A stretch of DNA of 64,000 nt, taken from contig MAAR01000017.1 in assembly GCA_002162765.1 (NCBI GenBank), positions 1 to 64,000 on the forward strand, given 5' to 3'. Below, one piece after another: positions 17,623 through 26,812 of the stretch (positions are counted from its first letter, which is position 1; each line of letters opens with the position of its first letter). The position numbers and the translations under genes are program-made. The notes under the pieces are model-generated. The model was not told the origin of the DNA. It saw only the letters and a list, made by a program, of their open reading frames with translations, and made no database searches. This DNA is from Flavobacteriales bacterium 34_180_T64 (lineage in GTDB: Bacteria > Bacteroidota > Bacteroidia > Flavobacteriales > Flavobacteriaceae).

Positions 17623-18747
17623 ATGGAATCAAAAATTTGGTTGTCTTCACCACATATGTCTGGTAGAGAACAATCTTATATTAATAATGCATTTGAGACT
17701 AATTGGATCGCTCCATTGGGTCCGCATGTTAATGGTTTTGAAAATGATATTCAATCCTATCTTCAAACGGACAGTCAAGTTGCTGTTTTAAGTTCTGGTA
17801 CAGCTGCTATTCATTTAGCTCTTATTTTATTAGATGTAAAGCAAGGAGACGAAATTATATGTCAAAGTAAAACGTTTTCAGCATCCGCTAATCCTATAGT
17901 TTATTTGGGCGCTACTCCAATTTTTGTGGATAGCGAAGAAGACACTTGGAATATTTCTCCTGAGCAGCTCGAAATCGCTATTCAAGATCGAATTAAAAAA
18001 GGTAAAAAACCAAAGGCAATAATAGCCGTACATCTATATGGAATGCCATATAAGGTAGACGAAATAAATACTATAGCCAATGCTTATAATATTCCTGTTA
18101 TTGAAGATAGCGCGGAAGCATTAGGGAGTTTGTATAATTCAAAAAAATGTGGAACTTTTGGAGAACTTTCAATTTTATCATTTAATGGAAATAAAATTAT
18201 TACGACTTCAGGTGGTGGTGCATTAATTACAAAGAATGTAACCTTAAAAGAAAAAGCAGTGAATTTGGCAACGCAATCAAGAGATAAAGCTGTAGAATAT
18301 TTACATTCTAATATAGGATATAACTATAGAATGTCTAATGTTTTGGCTGGCATAGGTAGAGGACAGATGGAAGTTTTAGATGATCGTGTGTTATCAAGAC
18401 GGAATAACTATGAACATTATTTAGACAGCTTTAAGAATATTAGTGAAATTTCATTTTTAAAGGAACCTGAAGGATGTTTTTCTAATAGATGGTTGAGTTG
18501 TATTTTAACTGAATCTGAGACAATGCGAGAGGGTTTACGATTGGCTCTTGACACTCAAAATATAGAATCAAGACCTTTATGGAAACCTATGCATCAGCAA
18601 CCCATTTTTAAGGATTGTCCAAATTATTTAAATGGCGTTTCTGATCGATTGTTCGAAAGAGGATTATGCTTGCCGAGTGGCTCTAATTTGACTGATAATG
18701 AATTAAATAGAGTAACATCTGCAATAAAAACGTATTTTAGAGCATGA
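17623..18747 (+). CDS. DegT/DnrJ/EryC1 aminotransferase, PglE-like
   Basis: A PLP-dependent sugar aminotransferase of about 374 aa. It begins MESKIWLSSPHMSGREQ, has the AVLSSGTAAIHLAL cofactor loop, VIEDSAEALGSLY, and FNGNKIITTSGGGAL with the Schiff-base lysine. A TTG two codons upstream is possible, but ATG at 17623 fits the family start. It should aminate the 4-keto sugar made by the CapD/PglF-like dehydratase encoded 4 bases downstream in overlap, giving a UDP-4-amino-4,6-dideoxy-GlcNAc. No PglD-type N-acetyltransferase is found beside it. Confidence 0.9.
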   Translation: MESKIWLSSPHMSGREQSYINNAFETNWIAPLGPHVNGFENDIQSYLQTDSQVAVLSSGTAAIHLALILLDVKQGDEIICQSKTFSASANPIVYLGATPIFVDSEEDTWNISPEQLEIAIQDRIKKGKKPKAIIAVHLYGMPYKVDEINTIANAYNIPVIEDSAEALGSLYNSKKCGTFGELSILSFNGNKIITTSGGGALITKNVTLKEKAVNLATQSRDKAVEYLHSNIGYNYRMSNVLAGIGRGQMEVLDDRVLSRRNNYEHYLDSFKNISEISFLKEPEGCFSNRWLSCILTESETMREGLRLALDTQNIESRPLWKPMHQQPIFKDCPNYLNGVSDRLFERGLCLPSGSNLTDNELNRVTSAIKTYFRA

Positions 18748-20639
18748 TAACAAACCTCTTCCATAAAATATCACAAAAATACGCCTCTAAATGGTTGGTA
18801 ATGTTATTCGATTTAGCAATAATAGCCTTCACCTTTGCAGGGGCATATATAATTCGATTTAATTTTAAAATAGATTTTGATGTTATTGTTGCCCTAAAAC
18901 AACTCCCATTTGTTGTATTGGCTGCTCTAATTAGTTTTCTTTTAGTTGGGTCCCATAAAGGAGTTGTCCGGTTTACTGGGTTTAAAGATGTTGTTAATAT
19001 TATAGTTGGTACAAATATATTGGCCACGATTTTAATTATTTCAACTTTCATTAGTCGAAAGTTTAATTTTGAAAGCATCTTTAATATTTCTGGATCCATC
19101 ATTTATATCCATTTATTACTAAATATCTTATTTCTCATAGGATTTAAACTTTTTATAAAGTCCTTATACAATAATTTAATGCAAGATTTTAATCAGCAAA
19201 AAAAAGTATTGGTTTTTGGTGCGGGAAATTCTGGTATGATCGCCTATGATGCTATTAGAAATGATCCTAAAAACAGTCATGAGGTTATTGGATTTATCGA
19301 TGATAACGAGGGGAAAATAGGAAAAAAAATCAACCTTCTAAATGTTTACAGTCTAGATAAAATAACATTAGATTTTATTCAAAAGAATGAAATTGAGGAA
19401 GTTATTATTTCTATTCAGAACATTGAAGCGGCTAGATTATTACAAATTACAGGGGTTTTATTTAGCCTTTCTTTAAAAGTAAAAATTGTGCCTCCAATTA
19501 AAAGTTGGATTGATGGCGATTTGAGTGTTGGGCAAATTAAAGATGTAAATATTGAAGATTTACTTGGTCGAGAGCCTATTACAATTATTAACCCAACATT
19601 AATTGATGAATATGAAAATAAAATCATTTTCATTACTGGTGCTGCAGGATCCATTGGAAGTGAAATTGCTCGAAAAATAACTCAGTATAATTATAAAAAA
19701 TTAGTGTTGATTGATTCGGCTGAATCAGCTTTATACGACCTTCAGCAAGAATTTATTCAAAAAGGTATTAGAAACTTTGTTTCTGTAATAGCCGATGTTC
19801 GAGATGAAACGCGTATGGAGCAATTATTTAATGGTTATAAGCCAAAAATTGTTTTTCATGCTGCAGCATATAAGCATGTGCCATTGATGGAAAATAATCC
19901 GTATGAAGCTGTTTGCGTTAATATTGTTGGAACAAAGAATGTAGCTAGCTTAGCTGTGAAGCATAGTGTGCACAAATTCGTTTTAATATCTACAGATAAA
20001 GCGGTTAACCCTACTAATGTAATGGGTGCCACTAAGCGAATTGCTGAATTGTATGCCAATTGTTTACAGGGTAAAGGTCAGACTAAATTTATTACAACTC
20101 GTTTTGGAAATGTGTTGGGCTCAAATGGTTCTGTTATTCCTTTGTTTAAAAAGCAAATTGATACTGGAGGACCATTAACTGTTACTCATGAAGACATTAC
20201 GAGATATTTTATGACTATCCCAGAGGCTTGCCAGTTAGTATTGGAAGCTGCAGCCATGGGTAACGGAGGTGAGATTTTTGTTTTTGATATGGGTGAATCT
20301 GTAAAAATTTATGATTTAGCAAAGAATATGATAATACTTTCGGGACTTAGATACCCCGAAGATATCGACATAAAGATAACTGGACTTAGACCTGGCGAAA
20401 AAATATTTGAAGAACTACTAGCCGATGGAGAAAACACAAAACCCACGTATCATGAGAAAATTATGATAGCCAAATCAAAACGATTAAATATTAAAGAAAT
20501 TGAAACTAAGATTAATAACCTCTGTACTATTAATTCAAAAGTTAGAAATTTAGAAGTTGTTTCACTTATTAAAGATATTATTCCCGAATATATTTCTAAT
20601 AATTCAAAGTTTGAAGTATTAGATACGACTAAAAAATAA
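18744..20639 (+). CDS. Membrane nucleotide-sugar 4,6-dehydratase, CapD/PglF-like
   Basis: A 631-aa protein of the PglF/WbpM family. Four hydrophobic segments occupy residues 10-130. A first Rossmann-like region has VLVFGAGNSGMIAYDAI near residue 155, and the catalytic SDR domain starts at about 290 with IIFITGAAGSIGSEIARKI. STDKAVNPTNVMGATKR supplies the Thr-Asp-Lys catalytic set. It dehydrates UDP-GlcNAc with retention of C5 configuration, unlike the FnlA-type enzyme upstream. The overlap with the aminotransferase gene points to a bacillosamine-type precursor pathway feeding the PglC-like transferase. Confidence 0.92.
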   Translation: MITNLFHKISQKYASKWLVMLFDLAIIAFTFAGAYIIRFNFKIDFDVIVALKQLPFVVLAALISFLLVGSHKGVVRFTGFKDVVNIIVGTNILATILIISTFISRKFNFESIFNISGSIIYIHLLLNILFLIGFKLFIKSLYNNLMQDFNQQKKVLVFGAGNSGMIAYDAIRNDPKNSHEVIGFIDDNEGKIGKKINLLNVYSLDKITLDFIQKNEIEEVIISIQNIEAARLLQITGVLFSLSLKVKIVPPIKSWIDGDLSVGQIKDVNIEDLLGREPITIINPTLIDEYENKIIFITGAAGSIGSEIARKITQYNYKKLVLIDSAESALYDLQQEFIQKGIRNFVSVIADVRDETRMEQLFNGYKPKIVFHAAAYKHVPLMENNPYEAVCVNIVGTKNVASLAVKHSVHKFVLISTDKAVNPTNVMGATKRIAELYANCLQGKGQTKFITTRFGNVLGSNGSVIPLFKKQIDTGGPLTVTHEDITRYFMTIPEACQLVLEAAAMGNGGEIFVFDMGESVKIYDLAKNMIILSGLRYPEDIDIKITGLRPGEKIFEELLADGENTKPTYHEKIMIAKSKRLNIKEIETKINNLCTINSKVRNLEVVSLIKDIIPEYISNNSKFEVLDTTKK

Positions 20640-20668
20640 TCAGCCAAATCAATTTAATTATTATAGCC

Positions 20669-21460
20669 ATGAATACAAAATTAAACGCGAATAGACTGCA
20701 AAACCTTATTGTAATACTAGTTCTCATATTAATTACATCTTGTGCATCAAGACAGGATGTTGTGTATTTTCAGGATGAAGTAGCCTCTGAATCTGATACT
20801 ATCGCATATTTTCATGAAATATCTTATAAAACGGACGATATGTTAACCATTGATGTTTCCGCGATTGATCCTGAAGCTGCCAAACCATTTAATTTAGCTG
20901 CAGTTTCGTATAACACAGAATCCGTTATAAGTGCGCAAGGATCATTAAAAATGCAAACATACTTATTAGATGCTAATGGAAATATAGAGTTCCCTGTTAT
21001 TGGCACCTTAAAATTAGGAGGCTTAACAAGAGCTGAAGCCACCCTGTTTTTGAAAGAAAAATTAGCGGAATACATTAAGGACCCAATTGTTAATATTAGG
21101 CTTGCTAATTTTACAATTACAGTTCTAGGTGAAGTCAATAAACCTGGAACCTTTACTGTTGCGGATGAGCGTATTTCTTTATCAGAAGCGTTGGGTCTTG
21201 CCGGTGATTTAACTATATGGGGGAAACGCGATAATGTGTTTTTAATTCGTGAAAACAACGGGAAAAAGCAGTACGCGAAACTTGATTTGACCTCGATTAA
21301 AGTACTTAACTCACCTAATTACTATTTAGCACAAAATGACGTGATATACGTCGAACCAAATTCGGCGAAGGTGAAACAATCTGCATATAATCAAAATAGT
21401 GTAGTCTGGATTTCGGCTATTGCAACTTTAGCTACCATAGCAGCCATCGTTATTAGATAA
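20669..21460 (+). CDS. Polysaccharide export outer-membrane lipoprotein, Wza-like
   Basis: A 263-aa protein with a lipoprotein signal: the hydrophobic stretch ends LITSC, making Cys25 the lipidated residue. The poly_export (PES) domain follows with YKTDDMLTIDVSAIDPEAAK, and one SLBB-type domain has FTITVLGEVNKPGTFTVADE. A hydrophobic C-terminal helix at 243-262 is likely the membrane-spanning segment. It would form the export channel for the polysaccharide across the outer membrane. It sits 15 bases before the Wzc gene. Confidence 0.92.
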   Translation: MNTKLNANRLQNLIVILVLILITSCASRQDVVYFQDEVASESDTIAYFHEISYKTDDMLTIDVSAIDPEAAKPFNLAAVSYNTESVISAQGSLKMQTYLLDANGNIEFPVIGTLKLGGLTRAEATLFLKEKLAEYIKDPIVNIRLANFTITVLGEVNKPGTFTVADERISLSEALGLAGDLTIWGKRDNVFLIRENNGKKQYAKLDLTSIKVLNSPNYYLAQNDVIYVEPNSAKVKQSAYNQNSVVWISAIATLATIAAIVIR

Positions 21461-21475
21461 ATTTAAAAGACAAAT

Positions 21476-23806
21476 ATGAATTCCAATTCTATCAATCATA
21501 ACGAGTTACGAGATAAGGTCGATTTATTTATTTCAAAATGGAAGCTTATTTTAATATGTTTAATCATTGCTATTAGTAGTGCATTCATTTATTTGCGATA
21601 TGCAAATTACCAATATGAAGTTACTACATCTATTAAGATTAAAAATGAAAATCAAAAGCAACAGTTGTCTGAATTAACTGCATTGCAAGACTATGGTATG
21701 TTCTCAACAGATTTCAATAATATTACTGATGAAATTGAAGTCATTAAGTCAAGAGCACTTATTCTTAAAGTCGTTGAAGATTTAAAGTTAAATATTCGAT
21801 ATTACGTAAGAGGAAAAATTAAAGAGCAAGAAATATATAAGAACCCTCCTGTCATTTTGAACTTTTTTGAAAGCGATTCGTTAATTAATACTATTGATAC
21901 TACACTTTATTTAAAAATTAAATCTCCAACAAAATTTACGCTTTCGAATACTGAAAACAATGAGCTCTTAGATATTGAAAGCTCAAGTGCAGTAGAATAT
22001 TCTTTCGGCGACCGGATTACTTCTGGTTTTGGAGACTTTATAATTACACCAAATATTGGACAATATACTTCAGATCCGGGAAGAAGTATAAAAATAAAAA
22101 TGTCTCCTATTGAAAAAGTGGTTGAAGCCTATCAAACCAAGTTAGAGGTAACTACCAATAAAGGTTCTAATATCATTAATATTTCTATTAATGAAAATTT
22201 GAAAGACAAGGCTCGGCTTATCTTGGATAAGATTGTTGAGAAATATAATGACAATGTAATTGAAGATAAACAACAAATCGTACAGGCTACTTCAGATTTT
22301 ATAAACAACCGTTTAAATGTGGTTTCAAATGAATTGGAACAAGTTGATTTCACAGCAGAAACTTTACAGAAAAATAATAGACTTACTGCCTTGGCATCTC
22401 AATCTGATATCTTTTTGCAAAGTGAAAAAGAAAATGAATCCAAAATTATTAATACGTCAAATCAAATACAACTTATTGACTATATGAGAGATCATATTGA
22501 AAATAATGATTCTGGTAGTGATTTATTACCAGCGGATGTTGGAATTGCAGATAATTCAGTTGCCCAAATTACCAAAAGTCATAATGATTTAGTATTGCAA
22601 CGTGATCGTATTCTAAAAAGTTCTACTGATAAAAACCCGACTGTTATTAACTTAAATAATCAGATTTCAGCTTTAAAAGAAAATCTAAATCAAAGTTTGA
22701 ATAATATCCAATCGGCAAATAGAATAACGCTTAATTCACTGAATAAAGAAGACGCAAGAATTAGTGCACAATTGTATTCTGCTCCAACAAAAGCACGTCA
22801 ATTTAGAGACGTAAAGCGTCAACAAGACATTAAAGAGTCATTGTATCTATATTTGTTAGAAAAACGAGAAGAAACGGCAATTTCCTTAGGTATATCTTCA
22901 CCAAATGCTAAAATTATTGACAAGGCATATGGCACGAATTTGCCCGTTTCACCTAAACCGAATATTGTTTATTTGGCAGCATTGATAATTGGACTTATTG
23001 TACCCGTTTCTTATATTTATACCACGGACCTTCTTAATACGAAAATTTCAAATAAAAAAGAACTATCAAAGGTTTTAAGTATTCCTTTCTTGGGTGATAT
23101 TCCACAATCTGATAAGAAAAAACAATTAGTTACCAAAGTCGATTATTCTCCAAAAGCAGAAGCATTTAGAATTGTACGATCAAATATCAATTTTATGCTT
23201 CAAAATCATGACAGTAAATGCAAAACGCTATTCATAACTTCTACTACTAGTCAGGAAGGAAAATCACATACGTCTATTAATCTAGCAACCTCATTCTCAT
23301 TTTCTGAAAAAAGAGTGTTACTCATTGAAACAGATATTCGTGTTCCTAAAATAAATAAGTATCTAAATATAACTGCTAAAAAAGGGCTAACAGATTTCAT
23401 ATCTGATAAATCACTATCAATTGAAGATGTAACAGTTTCAGTTAAAGATAATGCATTTCTAGATGTAATTCCTTCAGGAACCATCCCTCCTAATCCTGCC
23501 GAATTACTAATGAGTGATCGGGTTGATTATCTCTTTGCAGAAGTGCAAAATACTTACGATTATATTATTGTAGATACAGCAGCAGTTGGGTTAGTAACAG
23601 ATACTTTTCATATTAGTAATCATGCTGACATGTTTATATATGTAGTAAGTGCTAATAAAATTGATAAACGCCAATTACATGTTGCACAAACTTTATATGA
23701 TGAAAAACGATTACCACATATGGCCGTTCTTTTAAATGGAACTTCTAAAAAGAAAGGTTATGGTTATGGATACGGCAATAGCCCACATAAAAAGAAGAAG
23801 TGGTAA
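21476..23806 (+). CDS. Chain-length determinant and BY-kinase, Wzc-like
   Basis: A 776-aa protein with an N-terminal Wzz domain (membrane segment at about 25-43), a long coiled-coil periplasmic region, a second membrane segment at about 500-520, and a cytoplasmic tyrosine kinase. TSTTSQEGKSH near residue 588 is the Walker A motif, LLIETDIRVPKI is Walker A' and YIIVDTAAVG is Walker B. The C-terminus GYGYGYGNSPHKKKKW is the tyrosine cluster that becomes autophosphorylated, here followed by a basic tail. It controls chain length and export together with the Wza-like protein. It is the last gene before a strong hairpin terminator. Confidence 0.93.
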   Translation: MNSNSINHNELRDKVDLFISKWKLILICLIIAISSAFIYLRYANYQYEVTTSIKIKNENQKQQLSELTALQDYGMFSTDFNNITDEIEVIKSRALILKVVEDLKLNIRYYVRGKIKEQEIYKNPPVILNFFESDSLINTIDTTLYLKIKSPTKFTLSNTENNELLDIESSSAVEYSFGDRITSGFGDFIITPNIGQYTSDPGRSIKIKMSPIEKVVEAYQTKLEVTTNKGSNIINISINENLKDKARLILDKIVEKYNDNVIEDKQQIVQATSDFINNRLNVVSNELEQVDFTAETLQKNNRLTALASQSDIFLQSEKENESKIINTSNQIQLIDYMRDHIENNDSGSDLLPADVGIADNSVAQITKSHNDLVLQRDRILKSSTDKNPTVINLNNQISALKENLNQSLNNIQSANRITLNSLNKEDARISAQLYSAPTKARQFRDVKRQQDIKESLYLYLLEKREETAISLGISSPNAKIIDKAYGTNLPVSPKPNIVYLAALIIGLIVPVSYIYTTDLLNTKISNKKELSKVLSIPFLGDIPQSDKKKQLVTKVDYSPKAEAFRIVRSNINFMLQNHDSKCKTLFITSTTSQEGKSHTSINLATSFSFSEKRVLLIETDIRVPKINKYLNITAKKGLTDFISDKSLSIEDVTVSVKDNAFLDVIPSGTIPPNPAELLMSDRVDYLFAEVQNTYDYIIVDTAAVGLVTDTFHISNHADMFIYVVSANKIDKRQLHVAQTLYDEKRLPHMAVLLNGTSKKKGYGYGYGNSPHKKKKW

Positions 23807-23817
23807 TAACGCAATAT

Positions 23818-23850
23818 AAAAGGCCAATGATTTTTCATTGGCCTTTTATA
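23818..23850. terminator. Bidirectional hairpin terminator after the polysaccharide locus
   Basis: A perfect 13-bp stem (23818-23830 with 23835-23847, core AAGGCCAATGA) closes a 4-base loop and is flanked by A and T runs. It ends the plus-strand polysaccharide operon and also lies just beyond the stop of the minus-strand proline dehydrogenase gene. Confidence 0.9.
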
Positions 23851-23861
23851 TTTAACTTGAA

Positions 23862-25034
23862 CTATATTTTTCTTCGTTTACGTTCATTCTTCAATAAGTT
23901 TAATTCCCTACTCGTTTGACCAGCTACAGACGTATTTTCTTCAGCGCGTCTAATCAAATATGGCATAACATCTTTTACGGGGCCAAATGGAACATATTTT
24001 GCTACGTTATAGCCTTGAGCCGCCAAATTATAACTTATATGATCACTCATACCATATAATTGACCAAACCAAACGCTATTATCATTTTTAGAAATTTTAG
24101 ATGCTTTCATTAAATCCATTGCCAAATAACAACTCTCTTCATTATGTGTGCCAATAAACAATGAAAAGCTATTCAAATTATTTAATATATATCGCATGGT
24201 TTCGTTAAAAGTATCGTCAGTAACTTGCTTAGTTTTACAAATTGGAGATGGATAGCCAAATTCTTCTGCTCTCTCCCTCTCTTTCTCCATATATGCACCT
24301 CTAACAATCTTTACGCCAATTTTAAAGCCATTTGCTTCAGATTGATTTTGAAGTTTTTTAAGGTAATCCAAACGATCCCATCTATATAATTGAAGTGTAT
24401 TATATACGATGGCCTTTTCTGCATTATAAAGACGCATCATGTCTTCACATAATTCGTCTGCAGCATCTTGTATCCAGCTCTCTTCTGCATCTATCAGTAG
24501 TTCTACATCTTTTTCCTTAGCGAGTTGACATACTTTTTTAAAGCGGGCTACTATCCTATTCCATTCTAAAGTTTCGCTATCGGAAAATGGTTGTCCTTCA
24601 CCCTTTTTTTGATATAAATGGAAACGTCCAAATCCAGAAGGTTTAAATACAGCAATAGGCATCGCATTCTTTTTATCTGCAAAATTGATGATTTTAAGCG
24701 TCTTTTCCATCGCTGCATCGAAATGGGACTCCGCTTCTTTTCCTTCAACCGAATAATCCAAAACAGCAGAAACACCTTTCTCATACATATTATCAATTAC
24801 TGTTAAACAATCATCTTCGTTAACACCACCGCAAAAATGATCAAAGACTGTTGACCTAATTAATCCTTCCACTGGCAAATGTGCCTTAAGGGCGAAATTT
24901 GTTGCCGCAGTACCTATCCGAACTAAGGGTTGATGGGATATCATTTTAAACAAAAAGTAAGCTCTCTCTAGCTCTGAGTCGCTTTTCAAATTAAAAGCAA
25001 CTTTGGTATTATCAAAAAGTCGTTCTGTAGTCAT
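23862..25034 (-). CDS. Proline dehydrogenase
   Basis: A 390-aa monofunctional proline dehydrogenase, a FAD-dependent TIM-barrel enzyme that oxidises proline to pyrroline-5-carboxylate. Visible family blocks are VLDYSVEGKEAE, AVFKPSGFGRFHLYQKKGEG, LLIDAEESWIQDAADEL, IGVKIVRGAYMEKERERAEE, GTHNEES and the C-terminal YVPFGPVKDVMPYLIRRAEENTS, here given only by landmarks. An ATG further upstream at 25067 is possible, but a TATTTTTG -7 box lies between the two starts, so 25034 is preferred. No P5C dehydrogenase gene is adjacent. Confidence 0.93.
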   Translation of the reverse strand: MTTERLFDNTKVAFNLKSDSELERAYFLFKMISHQPLVRIGTAATNFALKAHLPVEGLIRSTVFDHFCGGVNEDDCLTVIDNMYEKGVSAVLDYSVEGKEAESHFDAAMEKTLKIINFADKKNAMPIAVFKPSGFGRFHLYQKKGEGQPFSDSETLEWNRIVARFKKVCQLAKEKDVELLIDAEESWIQDAADELCEDMMRLYNAEKAIVYNTLQLYRWDRLDYLKKLQNQSEANGFKIGVKIVRGAYMEKERERAEEFGYPSPICKTKQVTDDTFNETMRYILNNLNSFSLFIGTHNEESCYLAMDLMKASKISKNDNSVWFGQLYGMSDHISYNLAAQGYNVAKYVPFGPVKDVMPYLIRRAEENTSVAGQTSRELNLLKNERKRRKI

Positions 25035-25050
25035 CTTTAAAAATATAAAA

Positions 25051-25058
25051 CAAAAATA
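25051..25058 (-). promoter_or_regulatory. -7 promoter element for proline dehydrogenase
   Basis: TATTTTTG on the minus strand fits the Bacteroidota -7 consensus TAnnTTTG and lies 17 bases before ATG 25034. No TTG is seen at the -33 position, so the call is moderate. Confidence 0.45.
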
Positions 25059-25127
25059 TGTATTCATTTTCTAATAATTAATTAAAAACTGCTTATTTTC
25101 ATGCCCTATTTTAAGGTCAACATTTAA

Positions 25128-26204
25128 ATGGATTCAATTCAAACAAATACGTATACTGTTCATTTCAATTTATCAGGTTATGAATTTTTAAACAGTTACA
25201 TTAACGATAACAAATTTTCTAAAATCTATGTTTTAGTAGACGCAAATACACATGAATTTTGTTTACCTCAATTTATGGCTCAGCTACAAACAGAGATTCA
25301 CATTGAAATTATAGAAATTGAAGCTGGCGAACAGCATAAGACGATTGATACATGTGTTGGTGTCTGGCATACGCTTTCTGAATTAAATGCAGATAGAAAG
25401 AGCTTATTGATTAATCTCGGCGGAGGTGTTGTAACTGATTTAGGTGGATTTGTTGCCTGTACTTATAAACGTGGTATTAAATACGTAAACGTACCTACAT
25501 CGCTTCTGGCAATGGTTGATGCCTCTGTAGGTGGAAAAACCGGTGTCGATTTAGGGCATCTAAAAAATCAAGTAGGTGTCATTCATTCAGGAGATATGGT
25601 TTTGGTGAATACCGGTTTTTTAAACACGCTACCACAAAATCAATTAAAATCTGGATTGGCAGAAATGCTAAAGCATGGTCTTATATACGATAGAGTCTAT
25701 TGGAATAAATTATCGAATTTATCTAAATTATCACTTGAAGATTTAGATCAATTGATTTATGAATCTATTATTATTAAAAAGGATATTGTGATTGCTGATC
25801 CTTTTGAAAATAACATGCGTAAACATCTTAATTTCGGACATACATTAGGTCATGCAATAGAATCTTATTTTTTAGGTAATAATTCCAAAGCGGATATGCT
25901 ACATGGCGAAGCTATTGCCATTGGTATGTTATTAGAATGTTACATATCACATGAATTATTAGAATTCTCTTTGAAAGATTTGAAAGCAATTACTAAAGTC
26001 ATCAAACATATGTATCCCTCAGTTGAATTTGATGATGACGATTTAGTTTCGATAATCGACTTACTCAAATATGATAAAAAGAATGAAAATGGTAACGTGA
26101 ATTTTGTTTTATTAGAATCTATTGGCAAGCCAAAAATTGATTGTTTAGTTGAAAATGAACTAATTATAAAAGCGTTCGAGTATTATAAGCGTATTTCAAG
26201 TTAA
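25128..26204 (+). CDS. aroB: 3-dehydroquinate synthase
   Basis: A 358-aa NAD- and zinc-dependent enzyme of the shikimate pathway, turning DAHP into 3-dehydroquinate. LINLGGGVVTDLGGFVA is the NAD-binding glycine-rich segment, LLAMVDASVGGKTGVD follows, and the zinc ligands are supplied by the LAEMLKHG glutamate and histidines in NFGHTLGHAIE and LHGEAIAIG. It is transcribed divergently from proline dehydrogenase and converges on the DinB-like gene with a gap of only 7 bases. Confidence 0.95.
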   Translation: MDSIQTNTYTVHFNLSGYEFLNSYINDNKFSKIYVLVDANTHEFCLPQFMAQLQTEIHIEIIEIEAGEQHKTIDTCVGVWHTLSELNADRKSLLINLGGGVVTDLGGFVACTYKRGIKYVNVPTSLLAMVDASVGGKTGVDLGHLKNQVGVIHSGDMVLVNTGFLNTLPQNQLKSGLAEMLKHGLIYDRVYWNKLSNLSKLSLEDLDQLIYESIIIKKDIVIADPFENNMRKHLNFGHTLGHAIESYFLGNNSKADMLHGEAIAIGMLLECYISHELLEFSLKDLKAITKVIKHMYPSVEFDDDDLVSIIDLLKYDKKNENGNVNFVLLESIGKPKIDCLVENELIIKAFEYYKRISS

Positions 26205-26211
26205 ATTGAGC

Positions 26212-26727
26212 TTATAAATAGCGTTCTTTTATCACTTGGCTGTGATGATTTTCATGGCCAATAATTATAAAACCTGCGGCTCTAACAGACAAATTACTAT
26301 TACTAGCAATTCCAACCTCTAATAACATTTCATCACTAAAACTATTAAACATAATAATGGTTGTGATTCTCAGTGCTTTATATTCTGAGATTAATTCGGT
26401 CATAGTACGTGAATTGGCATCACAGGATAAAACATATGCATCTTGATCAAATCCTGGAAAAAGAGTACGATCCTGTCTGGCAATACATAAGGCTCTATAA
26501 GCAAACACACGTTCAGTGTCTATTAAATGCTGTATAATTTCCTTGATAGTCCATTTTCCTTCTTCATAGCGGAACTCATGCTTGTCAATAGGAATAGACT
26601 CAAAAAAATCTATAAATTTTATATGATTTGATCCTAATAACTCATTTAAATCTTGTGTTCCAGATTTACTAATATAAGTGTCGTAATATGGGTTGTACTC
26701 GTTTGAATTTAAATCAGAGCGTTTCAT
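26212..26727 (-). CDS. DinB/YfiT-like metal-binding protein
   Basis: A 171-aa four-helix-bundle protein of the DinB superfamily. The expected metal-binding histidines are in TIKEIIQHLIDTERVFAYR and in GHENHHSQVIKERYL at the C-terminus. Some relatives are thiol transferases that use bacillithiol; no function can be assigned to this one. It starts downstream of the Lrp-like regulator on the same strand, 85 bases away. Confidence 0.85.
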   Translation of the reverse strand: MKRSDLNSNEYNPYYDTYISKSGTQDLNELLGSNHIKFIDFFESIPIDKHEFRYEEGKWTIKEIIQHLIDTERVFAYRALCIARQDRTLFPGFDQDAYVLSCDANSRTMTELISEYKALRITTIIMFNSFSDEMLLEVGIASNSNLSVRAAGFIIIGHENHHSQVIKERYL

Positions 26728-26812
26728 TTAGTGTATTTTAAAATAAAAATAATAAAAAACCCTCTATCGTAACATCAACAAAGGGCAAATTAACATATAT
26801 CGCTAGTAATTG

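Noticed and set aside
26755-26790. CCCT/AGGG inverted repeat followed on the minus strand by a T run, after the Lrp-type gene
   Set aside because: Only about 4 bp of stem with a long loop; too weak to call a terminator.
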